From positions 46,323,656-46,387,655 of the forward strand of contig OY829539.1 of NCBI GenBank assembly GCA_963691705.1: a stretch of DNA of 64,000 nt, given 5' to 3'. The notes beneath the pieces were generated by a model. It did not search any database and had not been told where the DNA came from. It worked only from the letters and a program-made list of their open reading frames with translations. Position numbers and translations under genes: made by a program. The stretch comes from Viola odorata. Taxonomy: Eukaryota; Streptophyta; Magnoliopsida; Malpighiales; Violaceae. Below, one piece after another: positions 26,801 to 36,470 of the stretch (position 1 is the stretch's first letter; each line of letters begins with the position of its first letter).

Positions 26801-28130
26801 CCTGTATTCCACCCAAATAGGACACATTTTCCATAAAACATTTAGAAAAAAATCCTTTTAAAGTTTCAAACAAGCCATTTTGGGTCTGCTTGTTAGGTTC
26901 TCAGTAAAGCAATGTCAACTTCGCCTTACTTTCTGTATCTCTTACTGCTCAAAGAGCATACTATCACAAATTATCTAATTGAGGAAGGAGAAGAAAGACA
27001 ACGTCAAACTTGGCATGAGATGGGGCAGCTAATTACCTGGAATATGGACAAAACAGTGACAGGATCCGTTGCTGATATAAGAGCACCAAACATTAGGCAT
27101 TCATCAAAGGGAAGGCGGTACATGAGGTAAACAAGACCACCAAGGTAACTGAAGAGAGAAGCCACTAAAAGAGTGAGGACAAGGGAGAAAAACAGTCAAA
27201 AGTCATGAGAAGTATTTGTATGCAAGATAGATATACTTACACCAGAATGCCTGTAACAATGGAAGAAATAAAAGTTCCTAATATAGCAAACGCAACAATT
27301 GCTCCAAAGTTAGAGAAGAACGGTTTCTGCAGAGGGCGGACATGGAATGGGATAAAATTAGCATTCATCCAAATTTCAGATACATCATACAAAATTGTAA
27401 AATGGAATCGGGATCAAAAGAATTACAGGTGCTAGACTGAAACCGGACTGAGTAGAAGCAGCAGAGTCAAGGAAAATAAGAAATATGGGAGAAAAATTTA
27501 CAAAATCTGAAGATAAAATAAAAGACAGGAATGAAGTTGGAGTCAGGATATAATATGATGGGAGGCAGCAAAAAGAGGAAAAAGAACTCCTCGTGGAAAT
27601 TAAACCATGCCCTGAAAGAGCAGAACATAACAAATTAGCAAATAAATAAACGAAAACCCAACAAGAAAAATAGAGCAGGTAGAGAATTGAGATCATTCAA
27701 GGCCACATTCATGATTATAATGGAGTACAAACCCTAAAAAAAAAAAATGATTACAGTAATAACAAGAAGAAGAACTAAACAAATTAAAGTAGAAGACCGA
27801 CCTAATGTTTGTTTCTGTATCAGAGATGTTAGCAAGTCCACCAACAATTAGACCTGAAATGGAAAGAAAAGAATTCTGTAGTAACATAATTGAACTGGAA
27901 AAACACAGTTTCGAACAGAGCAGCGAAATATGGATACCAATGAGAAGAGAAGCGCTGGCCTCAGGGAGATAATAGAAACGGTGACGACGGAGGACATGAC
28001 CGAGGACGAAGGAGAGGACGAGCATCATGATCTGGAGCAGAATCCCAACTCCGGCGGCTTGTTGCTCCTGCCCAGGGTGCAACTGCGATTGGGAATCTCC
28101 GGGCGAAATCTGCTGTTCCATTGCCTCCAT
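20866..28130 (-). CDS. NHX6: Endosomal K+(Na+)/H+ antiporter, NHX5/NHX6 type (21 exons)
   Basis: Member of the CPA1 cation/proton exchangers. NHX5 and NHX6 act in Golgi, TGN and prevacuolar membranes, setting luminal pH and K+ and affecting vacuolar sorting. Exons, high to low: 28130-27938, 27853-27802, 27611-27552, 27451-27427, 27326-27241, 27148-27037, 26138-26076, 25976-25957, 25878-25781, 24077-24049, 23952-23921, 23824-23777, 23660-23600, 23511-23414, 23321-23246, 23141-23122, 22926-22829, 22748-22639, 21596-21513, 21134-21034, 20950-20866. The sum is 1551 nt, 516 residues (Arabidopsis homologues are about 520-535). Key motifs are [11 protein letters not shown] (amiloride-site-like, near residue 100), ATDPV (165-169), ESVLNDA with the transport Asp at 196, and GLRGAMAF with Arg393. 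The acidic C-terminal tail is [12 protein letters not shown] at 28130 is followed by another at codon 4. NHX5 versus NHX6 is not settled. Two introns are AT-AC. Confidence 0.92.
23142..23245 (-). other. Probable U12-type GT-AG intron 15 of the NHX gene
   Basis: The donor GTATCCTT is the GT-AG version of the U12 consensus. The branch-like word TTCCTTAGC, one mismatch from consensus, lies about 20 nt before the CAG acceptor. It joins FFSI to a 20-nt exon encoding IFIGIA. Confidence 0.75.
23953..24048 (-). other. U12-type AT-AC intron 10 of the NHX gene
   Basis: The donor is ATATCCTTTT, a perfect U12 consensus. The acceptor is CTGGAAC, and an ACCTTAATT branch-like word lies just upstream. Joining at these points gives [13 protein letters not shown] in frame, the conserved family sequence. 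Exons on both sides are tiny (29 and 32 nt). Confidence 0.88.
25405..25515 (+). repeat. tRNA-derived SINE-like sequence in NHX intron 9
   Basis: An A-box-like TGGTTCAGTGGCAAAG is followed about 35 bp later by a B-box GGTTCGAACCC. This is the internal polymerase III promoter layout of tRNA-derived SINEs. The T-loop is one base short for a true tRNA and no acceptor stem closes, so it is not a working tRNA gene. A short unrelated tail follows. It lies in the largest intron of the antiporter gene, opposite to the direction of transcription. Target duplications were not found. Confidence 0.55.
27452..27551 (-). other. U12-type AT-AC intron 3 of the NHX gene
   Basis: Read on the minus strand, the intron starts ATATCCT and ends CTTCTAC. 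The branch-site word TTCCTTGAC, an exact match to the U12 consensus, lies about 15 nt before the end. Only this AT-AC junction yields the conserved peptide PPIIFQSGFSL in frame; no GT-AG alternative does. It is removed by the minor (U11/U12) spliceosome. Confidence 0.9.
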
Positions 28131-29039
28131 TTGCTTCCTTTAGCCTTCTTCTTTCTCCGCTCAAATCAATTGCAAACAAGAATCTTTCTTACTGTTCCTC
28201 CGTCACTCGCCATTCATCATCCGTTTTGCAGTGATCGTCTACTCTTCTTCCTCTTCGCTTTCTCAGTCAGACACGTCTCGTTATTACTCTTTTTCTTCTA
28301 ATTTAACTAATAAATTAATTAATAGGTAAACTCTAACTAAACTATATAAAAATATAAAAAATTAATAGTTTACAAAATGTTTCATGTTGCTTTCTCCCTG
28401 TACAATATAAACTGTATAATTTTTATAAAATTATAATTTTAATATTTTTAATTATTCAAAAATTAAAAACAATTTATTATATTTATGAGAAATTATTGAT
28501 ATTTATTTTAACCGATCAAAATAAAAAAGAACTTAAAGAAATAAATATAACAAAATTATCTAAAATAAAATCCTAAGTGACCGGGTGGTGATCTGTGATT
28601 AGTTTGTGACAAAATTTTAGAGAGTTGTTTTTTTAGTTTGAGCTCTTCGAGGTGAACGGTGTTTGATCGTTCTCTAGATTGTAATTGATGGTATTTTTTT
28701 AAATACTTATTATCTTATTCTTTTTTTATACGATTGATTGGATTGTTTAATTGTTATTATTGGTGATAATGATATATGTCGTATAATTCCTATGGTTGAG
28801 GTAAAGATTTGTTTGATTGTATACATTGATTAACACATAGTGGATTGTTGATTGTTTGGTCCTATAATTTTTTACCTGTTGAAGTTTTTCACGTTAAAAT
28901 TCTCGGTATTCTTTTCTTGATTACTTTTGACTCGTTTGATAACTAGGGGTTATTAATCATTGGGATAAATTTTTTAACTGATCGTTGATCGAATTAACTC
29001 AACATTTTTTTCATTATTTTTGTTCACATGGGTGACTAG
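28131..29039. other. NHX upstream region and AT-rich spacer
   Basis: The first 150-200 bp (CT-rich on the plus strand) should contain the 5' UTR and promoter of the antiporter. From about 28570 the DNA appears to be decayed retrotransposon leading into the protease fragment at 29040. No gene is supportable. Confidence 0.4.
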
Positions 29040-29213
29040 TGTCATGTGTTGCATATGGATGTTGATCATGCGTTGTTGGGTCGTCCTTGGATTTATGATG
29101 CGAATGCTATCAGTCATGGTCGAACCAATACTTACAGTTTCAAACACAATGGTAAGAATATGTGTTGCAGTCTACTAGGCCCTAAAATTTTAAGAAACAC
29201 CTTCATCTCTTAA
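29040..29213 (+). pseudogene. Ty3/gypsy protease-region fragment
   Basis: One open frame reads CHVLHMDVDHALLGRPW and then HGRTNTYSFKHNG, ending at a stop at 29211. LLGRPW followed by GRTNTYSF is the conserved segment between the aspartic protease and reverse transcriptase of plant Ty3/gypsy polyproteins. Only about 55 codons remain and a stop lies immediately upstream, so this is a relic with no LTR that I can find. Confidence 0.7.
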
Positions 29214-29660
29214 ATTTAGATGCAGCCTGCAAGTTTGGTATGAGATCCTTGAAGTTAGGCCAAATTCATCTTCTCAACATGCAGACTCCACACTCTATTT
29301 GCACGAGTTTGATACATTTATGCCAATTAATTTATTAATTTTTTCTAATAAATGAAGGTAGGATTCGAAATTGCGTTTAAAACCCAATTGATACTTTGCT
29401 ACCATAAGATAACTTATGAGTTACATGTCCATTGATAATTAATTTATTGAGTTAAGTTACTTGTAATATTTAGGGTAATTATATATATAAAAAGTTGATC
29501 TTTTTATTATTAATAATAAAATATTCTATTTTTATTATATATAATAATATTCCCTCTTTGTTAAAAAAACAAATTTACTAGTTTTTGTTTTTTGTTTTTT
29601 TAACAAAGGTATATTAGTAGAGTTGTTTGGGTTATGTTGTGGGTCTTTAAGAAAGCGGCC

Positions 29661-29726
29661 TGGGCCTGATACTGGGCCTGGGCCTGGGCCTGATACTGGG
29701 CCTGAGCCTCAGCCTGGTCCTGGGCC
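29661..29726 (+). promoter_or_regulatory. Cluster of six TGGGCC (site II) motifs upstream of CCT3
   Basis: TGGGCC begins at 29661, 29673, 29679, 29685, 29697 and 29721, on a small CCTGGG minisatellite. The array lies 150-215 bp before the CCT3 start codon. TGGGCY site II elements are bound by TCP factors and drive many growth-linked housekeeping genes in plants. The motif count is seen directly; promoter action is inferred. Confidence 0.6.
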
Positions 29727-29874
29727 TGGACAGATGTGTAGTAGGGGAACCTAGAAACCTCTGCTGCTTCTCTGCTTAAAAGCACGAGAGGACTGTAAAA
29801 GAAACTGGCATTGCAAGTGTATACTCACTCTTTAGGTTTGTTTGAAGAAGAAAAGAAAAACACGACCGGCAAAG

Positions 29875-32800
29875 ATGCACGCTCCAGTTCTCGTTCTAAG
29901 TGAGTTGGGTTTCATCTTCATTTTAGTTTAAATCACACATTCAATTCTTATTTCTTTAGTAATCACTCTGATTTTGGGTTTGCAGAGGATTCGCTTAAAC
30001 GCGAGTCCGGCAGGAAGGTCCAGCTTGCTAATATCCAGGCTGCTATGGCTGTCGCCGATATCATTCGTACTACTTTGGGCCCTCGATCCATGTTGAAGAT
30101 GCTACTTGATGCTGCTGGAGGTTTTCTTTTTCCTTTATAGTTACTTTTCGTTTCTTTGGATTATACAAGGGTTTAGGGTTTATGCTGTAGCGTGTATTGT
30201 TTAGTGTGTAGTGTTTGTGTTAATCTCTAAATGGTGATCTTGCTTGCTGTGCTAACAGGCATTGTTGTAACTAATGATGGAAATGCAATTCTTCGCGAGT
30301 TAGATCTTGCCCACCCTGCTGCTAAGGCATCCCTTCCTTCCCTTTCTCACTCTGTATTTTTTTTCTTCTTTTTTTCCTGTGTATATTCACTTCTTTGACT
30401 AGTAAATAACTGTTACTATCTGTTCCATCCCACCAGTCTATGATTGAACTAAGCCGAACCCAAGACGAAGAAGTTGGTGATGGAACCACTTCTGTCATTG
30501 TTCTTGGTATGCTCCCAACATCACACAAGCACTTGTCCTTCATTCATTGTTTTTTTCTTTTGTTATTAGAAGGCATCCTCTCTAATTTGATATCATTGGC
30601 TTCTTGTAGCTGGAGAGATGCTTCATGTTGCTGAATCCTTCATCAACAACAACTATCATCCTACTGTGATTTGCCGAGGTAATATAGCAAGTGCTGTTTT
30701 AAGTGATAATATTTCAGCCCTTTTATATGCTTATTCTCCAAAAAAAATTCTCATCATGAAGTCTTTTAATTGGAGTTGCAGCGTACAATAAAGCTTTGGA
30801 GGATGCAATCGATGTGCTTGATAAAATCGCTATGCCCCTTGACATCAACGATCGTATGTTTCATCGACTTCTTCTTTTCTCCCTTTCATTGTTTATTGAA
30901 ATTATTTCTATTGTCATTGTTAAGTGGTTGAGGTTGTGGTAGGCTACTTTTAGTTTGAGACATTGCCACTTTTACCAGAGTACATCTGTTACTCCAAGGC
31001 TGGATTCACGCTTTTGTTTGTTGAAAAAAAGTCAAACACAAAAGGAAAAATGACTGCAATGCATATTAGTTAGTTACTGCAAATGAACTGTTCATTTGTG
31101 GTGAATAAAGGTTATTACATTATTTTTGAATGCTGGTTGACAATAGGTTTGCTATTAACCTAAGACATGACAGGTACAACCTTGTTGGATTTGGTCAAGA
31201 GCTCTATAGGTACAAAGTTCACCAGCCAATTCGGAGACTTAATTGCTGTAAGCCTTTTCTATGCTGGTTCCTCTTTTCTTTCGGGGTTGTATGTAGTTTT
31301 ATGGACCTCTTCTTCTCTTTTTCAAAGGGAAAAACAACATATTTGGTACCTATACTTGATTGTTTGAATTAATTTGGTATTGTACTTTAGTTTATGTTAA
31401 TTTCATATGTGTACTCAACAATTTGTATTAATTTACTACTTTTCTGCATACCCATCTTGTTTTTATTTATCCACTTGTCAAAGTATTTACTTTTATTAGA
31501 TCATTTGGGATGCTACTGATCATTCTGAGACACCTTGCCTCTCGTCTTATGCTTGTCACCTTTGGTTTTCAATTATAGATGTTCTGCACTGAATATTTTG
31601 TTAACTTGCCAGGATCTAGCTATTGATGCCACCAAAATAGTTAGTGTGGACTTTGGTCAAGGATTACGCGAGGTGGATATCAAGAAGTACATTAAAGTAG
31701 AGAAGGTTCCTGGGGGCCAGTTAGAAGATTCTACAGTTCTTAAAGGAGTTATGTTTAACAAGGACGTGGTTGCCCCTGGAAAAATGAAAAGAAAAATTGT
31801 AAATCCCCGCATTATTCTTCTTGATTCTCCCCTCGAATACAAGAAAGGTGAGAACCAAACAAATGCTGAGTTGCTTAAAGAAGAAGACTGGGAAGTTCTC
31901 CTCAAAATGGAAGAAGAATACATAGAGAACATGTGCACTCAGATATTGAAGTTCAAGCCTGATTTGGTAATCACAGAAAAAGGACTCAGTGATTTGGCAT
32001 GTCATTATTTTAGCAAGGCTGGTGTTAGTGCAATCAGGAGGTTGAGGAAAACAGACAATAACAGAATTGCCAAGGTCTGTGGTGCCACTATAGTGAATCG
32101 ACCAGATGAGTTGCAAGAATCTGATGTTGGTACTGGGGCTGGATTGTTTGAGGTTAAAAAAATTGGGGATGAGTTCTTTGCTTTCATTGTTGATTGTAAA
32201 GATCCAAAAGCTTGTACAATCCTATTGAGAGGTGCGAGTAAGGATCTTTTGAATGAAGTGGAAAGAAACTTGCAAGTACGTAATACTTTGATGATCCAAT
32301 TATTGTGTATCTTGACAATTTATTGTCCCAACTTCTGAAGCTTGTGTTCAATACAGGATGCCATGTCAGTAGCCAGAAATATCATCAAGAATCCAAAACT
32401 TCTTCCTGGTGGTGGTGCGACAGAGTTAACTGTATCTGCTACACTGAAGCAAAAAAGTTCATCCATTGAAGGCATAGAAAAGGTGAATAACTAATCTCAT
32501 GCATTGGACATTCCAGTTATTTTTAGCTACTAGTAGCTCTCTCGTAATTTGTGGGCTTGTAAATTTTGAATGATAAGTTACATACAGAGTATTATGTCAA
32601 ATTAATGATGTGGTATTATATGTTTATTTTGTTTGTTTTATGGCTGCAAAACAGTGGCCCTATGAAGCTGCTGCTGTAGCTTTTGAGGCTATACCACGAA
32701 CCCTGGCCCAGAATTGTGGTGTTAATGTGATTCGGACGATGACTAGCCTGCAAGGAAAAGTATGATCTGTTTCCTTTAATTTGCATGTATAGTACAGACT

Positions 32801-33660
32801 TCTATTGTTATTCGAAAGACATACTGAACCCTTCTATGTTAATTTGTGTTGTGACATTACAAATAGCATGCGAATGGTGAAAATGCATGGATTGGCATAG
32901 ATGGGAACACCGGTGAAATTACTGATATGAAAGAGAGGAAGGTAATTGCTATATTTCATTCTCTACTCTTTTACTGTAAGCCGAGTACATGCATGCAAAC
33001 TCTCTTCCACAAACAACGGTTATGACATGATATGACACTATTCTGAAATAAACTTGTGGTTCTCCATATGCACAGACTATAAATTCATCTTATTACAGTA
33101 TACTGTCAATTGCTTGTTGTGCTTGGAATAGTTGCTCATTGGTTAGCCGTGTTTATACTTTCATAACTTTACTTTTTTTTTATTACTATTTTGCTATAGG
33201 TAGATATTGCAAGTTAGGGTACCTTATTTTTTTTTGATAAGTAGGGGACTCGACTCGACTTGAGACCTAGCCCCTCCTTGCTTTGCAAGAAGACAACTGA
33301 GCTACAAGCTCATTGGTTATAGTTTGTTAAACATTAGATCCATCCTTTTTTTCTCCTTAGAGGTCTTCCCTATATTTGGTGTATAAATTTTACTGAGACG
33401 TACTTGTAATATATTGTCCAACAACTTATTCTGTCATCCTCAGTGATCTAATAACTATCTGCTTATGTCATCAGATTTGGGATTCCTACAGTGTGAAGGC
33501 ACAGACCTTCAAGACAGCAATAGAAGCAGCATCCATGCTTCTGAGGATTGATGACATAGTAAGTGGGATCAAGAAGAAGCAGGCCCCTGGCCAAGGTCCA
33601 TCCAAGCCTAAGATTGAGACGGAGGCAGATGCCGACGGTGAGCAGATACTTCCCGATTAA
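29875..33660 (+). CDS. CCT3: T-complex protein 1 subunit gamma, cytosolic chaperonin CCT3 (12 exons)
   Basis: Gamma subunit of the hetero-oligomeric TRiC/CCT ring chaperonin, which folds actin, tubulin and WD40 proteins in the cytosol using ATP. Exons: 29875-29899, 29986-30120, 30259-30326, 30437-30506, 30610-30678, 30782-30853, 31174-31247, 31613-32275, 32357-32482, 32655-32759, 32867-32941, 33475-33660. They sum to 1668 nt, 555 residues, the normal size for CCT3. Visible motifs are TTLGPRSMLKM, VTNDGNAILRE, the nucleotide-binding GDGTT (residues 90-94), the hydrolytic Asp region LQDAM (Asp393) and LPGGGATE (408-415). The N-terminus MHAPVLVL and the gamma-specific ESGRKVQLANIQAA support the subunit assignment. 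The intron after exon 3 begins GC rather than GT. The first exon carries only eight codons. Confidence 0.95.
30327..30436 (+). other. GC-AG intron in CCT3
   Basis: The conserved peptide HPAAKSMIELSR requires the exon to end right after AAG at 30326, and the next bases are GCATCC. The acceptor is CACCAG. No GT donor in the vicinity preserves this peptide, so the intron appears to be of the rare GC-AG class. Confidence 0.8.
33223..33320 (-). repeat. Second tRNA-derived SINE-like sequence, in CCT3 intron 11
   Basis: On the minus strand it begins GAGCTTGTAGCTCAGTTG, a tRNA-like A-box region. It has a B-box-like GTCGAGTCCC about 45 bp later and ends in an A-rich run. This is the form of a short plant SINE with an oligo-A tail. 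It is inserted antisense to CCT3. Target duplications are not evident. Confidence 0.5.
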
Positions 33661-34915
33661 ACACACTGATAACATCTAAGCAATGGACTGAAGCTCCCTG
33701 AAGTCTTGCATTGAAGCTGGTCTATTACTAATCTGTTCAAACGTATCATCTAAGTTTGGTTTGGGAGTGGCAATCTTTCAAAATTTTGAGCCCTTGTACG
33801 TGTTGTTGCTTCTAGTAAGGTTTTTTTTGATACTGTTAGTGTTCATCGCGGGATCTAGATTTCAATTCAAACTATAATAGCGTAGTTATTTCTTCTGGTG
33901 TGCATTAGTGCGGGCAGCTTTCGCTTTTCTACTTTTGTTGATTGAGCAAGATTGATATCTGGTTATTGAGATTTGCGGCCCCTGCTTTCTTCCTTTGATA
34001 TTCAAGATTGTTGATTTGTCACCTAACTTCACTGATGGGAGTCTTTTGGTTTTCTTATCTCTTAGTTTCTGTTCAAAGTAAGTTTTCATAATTATGTGTC
34101 ATAATTATCAAAATAGCAGGTGTGGGGTTTAATCATGCATCAGTTTCAGGATTATCTCAGAATTATTCAATAATTTTTCTTTATGGGCTTGTCCAACTCG
34201 GCCTGAGTAGGGTCGAGAGATGGGGACTAAACGACCAAGTTATTGAAGAATCTAATGCCGACACCTTTCGTGTAATAAGAAGCTGTTTTGATAATAATGG
34301 AATCTTTGGATTGATTGGGTCTATGGCCTTAAATTGTAGTGGTTTTTGATGTTTTGCTCTGTTGTTTAGAAACAAAAGGGAAAAAAGTCATGGTGTTGGT
34401 TGCCTCCAGCTTCCATATCAGTAGGCCAGTCGGTTTGTCGACAATGGTCCTACTTCTAAAACCTACAGACGGAAAGAAAAGTCCTCTGTCGAATGCCATT
34501 CTTTGGCTCTATTTAGTATACTGCACGTTCTTGTTCCTACTGGGGTAGTGACAGTGGAAAAGACTTGATTTTGCGTTTCATTCGTAGGTCACACAATGAC
34601 TTTTGAGTGCAATGATTCAGTTAACTTCTACGGCTGCTTCACTCACATGTTACGGCTGACTTTTGATTGTAGTGGTAAATTTCGCAATTGCAAATGTGGT
34701 TGATATAAAAGCCACCTTTATCTACAACCAGGCTGGTCCAGCTATTTTAATAAGAACATCAAATCATGGCCTATGTTGGTTGGCATTTATAATCTCCAAC
34801 CACATAATTCATCAATCAAACCTTGAAAGCTCATGCCACTCTCAACTGACTCATCTATTTCCTTGTAAACCTGATATTGCTGCTGCTGCTGCTGCAAAGC
34901 AACAAAATTAAAGAG
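33661..34915. other. CCT3 3' flank and promoter region of the aspartic protease gene
   Basis: The first 250-400 bp are likely CCT3 3' UTR. The rest is unique-looking intergenic DNA without element termini. A GCT microsatellite (TGCTGCTGCTGCTGC near 34880) lies about 20 bp before the next start codon and would be in that gene's 5' UTR. Confidence 0.45.
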
Positions 34916-36470
34916 ATGGGCTTGTTTTGGCTTCAGCTTTTCACCCTCTTCGTTGCAATTCCCACTTCAACTTCACTTCCAAAACATGAAGGCATGTCTG
35001 CTTCTGTATATTTTAATCATCTCCTCTTTATGTTTGCTTGTAATATCATCTGCTTAGGAGCTTGACTTGCATTACTCTTTCATCAAAACAAAAGTTTATG
35101 TTAGTTATTAGCAGTATTCAAATAACACAGATATTCATTTTGCAGAAGCAGGATACAGCAGAATAGAGCTGAAGATACATGGAGCCAACAGAAGCTCCTC
35201 GGTATCTCTCTCATATCTGCTCTTGCAAGATGAAGAACATGTCAAGGCTCTTAGTAACAGAATTGCAGGTCACAAAAGGGACTCTACCTCACCCAACACT
35301 ACCATTTCTGATGTTGCATCTCGTATCGAATCGCTGAAACATGGACATAGTTCTCTCATTGAATCAAACTTAAGGGGAAGCAGCAGAAGCATTCCATTGA
35401 ATCCAGGTTCTGGCATCGGGACAGGTAGTTGCTATGTGAAGATAGGGATAGGGTCCCCTCCAAAGTACTATTCCATGATTCTTGACACTGGAAGTTCACT
35501 CTCTTGGCTGCAATGCAAACCCTGTACCATCTACTGCCATGCGCAGGTTGAACCCGTCTTTGATCCTTCTGCTTCCAAAACTTACAAAACCCTTTCCTGC
35601 TCCACCACACAGTGCACTTCCCTAAAAGCTGCAACCCTCAATGACCCCTACTGCTCTCCTTCTAAAGTCTGTCTCTACGCGGCGAGTTACGGGGATAGTT
35701 CTTTCTCTGTTGGCTATTTGAGTCAGGATGTGCTCACTTTAGCACCTTCTCAGACGTTTCCTGGTTTCACCTACGGATGCGGGCAGGATAATGAAGGATT
35801 GTTTGGAAAGGCAGCTGGGATCATTGGATTAGCCCGCGACAAGCTATCCATGTTAGCTCAGTTGTCCACAAAGTATGGATATGCATTTTCCTACTGCCTA
35901 CCTTCTGCAGATTCTGCAGCAGGAGGAGGAGGAGGAGGGTTTTTGTCGATTGGAAAAATCCCTCTATCTGTAGGATACAAGTACACCCCAATGCTGACAG
36001 ATTCAAAGAATCCGAGCTTGTACTTTCTGAGGCTTTCAGGGATTACAGTTGGAGGTAGGGCATTACAGGGGCAGAACTACGAAGTTTCAACCATTATAGA
36101 CTCTGGAACTGTCATCACACGCCTTCCAGCGTCCCTCTACACACCTCTGCGCCAGGCATTCGTGAAGGTAATGCTTGCAAAGAAGTTCGCTGCAGCACCA
36201 ACATTCTCTATATTGGATGCTTGCTTCAAGGGGAACCTCAAGAGCATGGCTGCTGCCGTGCCTGAGGTTGGATTGATCTTTCAAGGTGGTGCTCAGATGG
36301 GGCTTAAACCTTCGAATGTCCTGATAGAAGTCAGTGATAGTGTTACTTGCTTCGCTTTCGCAACTGCCAACCAGATTGCTATTATTGGAAATCACCAACA
36401 GCAGAGGTTTAATGTTGCCTATGATGTCTCGGCTGCAAGAATTGGGTTCGCTCCTGGCTCCTGCCGTTAA
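34916..36470 (+). CDS. Secreted nepenthesin/CND41-like aspartic protease (A1 family)
   Basis: Two exons, 34916-34991 and 35146-36470, give 466 residues. The N-terminus MGLFWLQLFTLFVAIPTSTS is a likely signal peptide. A propeptide runs to about residue 120. The catalytic motifs are DTGSSLSW (Asp139) and DSGTVITR (Asp344). The Cys-rich insertion typical of plant nepenthesin-type (A1B) enzymes is present (CKPCTIYC, CSTTQC, YCSPSKVC). The C-terminal FNVAYDVSAARIGFAPGSC matches the CND41/At5g10770-like group. Targets of this group include pathogen-response and senescence substrates, but the specific substrate cannot be read. The upstream intron starts GC (AAG then GCATGT). It is the only junction that keeps frame, since the GT donors nearby give the wrong phase or a stop. 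A five-to-six Gly run in the middle (AAGGGGGGF) looks like a linker. Confidence 0.9.

Noticed and set aside
27938..28130. NHX intron 1 as a fourth U12-type intron
   Set aside because: Its donor GTATCCAT is close to the U12 consensus, but no TTCCTTAAC-like branch site lies near the acceptor, so ordinary splicing is more likely.
31657..32187. Long antisense frames opposite CCT3 exon 8
   Set aside because: Shadows of a conserved coding exon; the sense strand encodes an unmistakable chaperonin.
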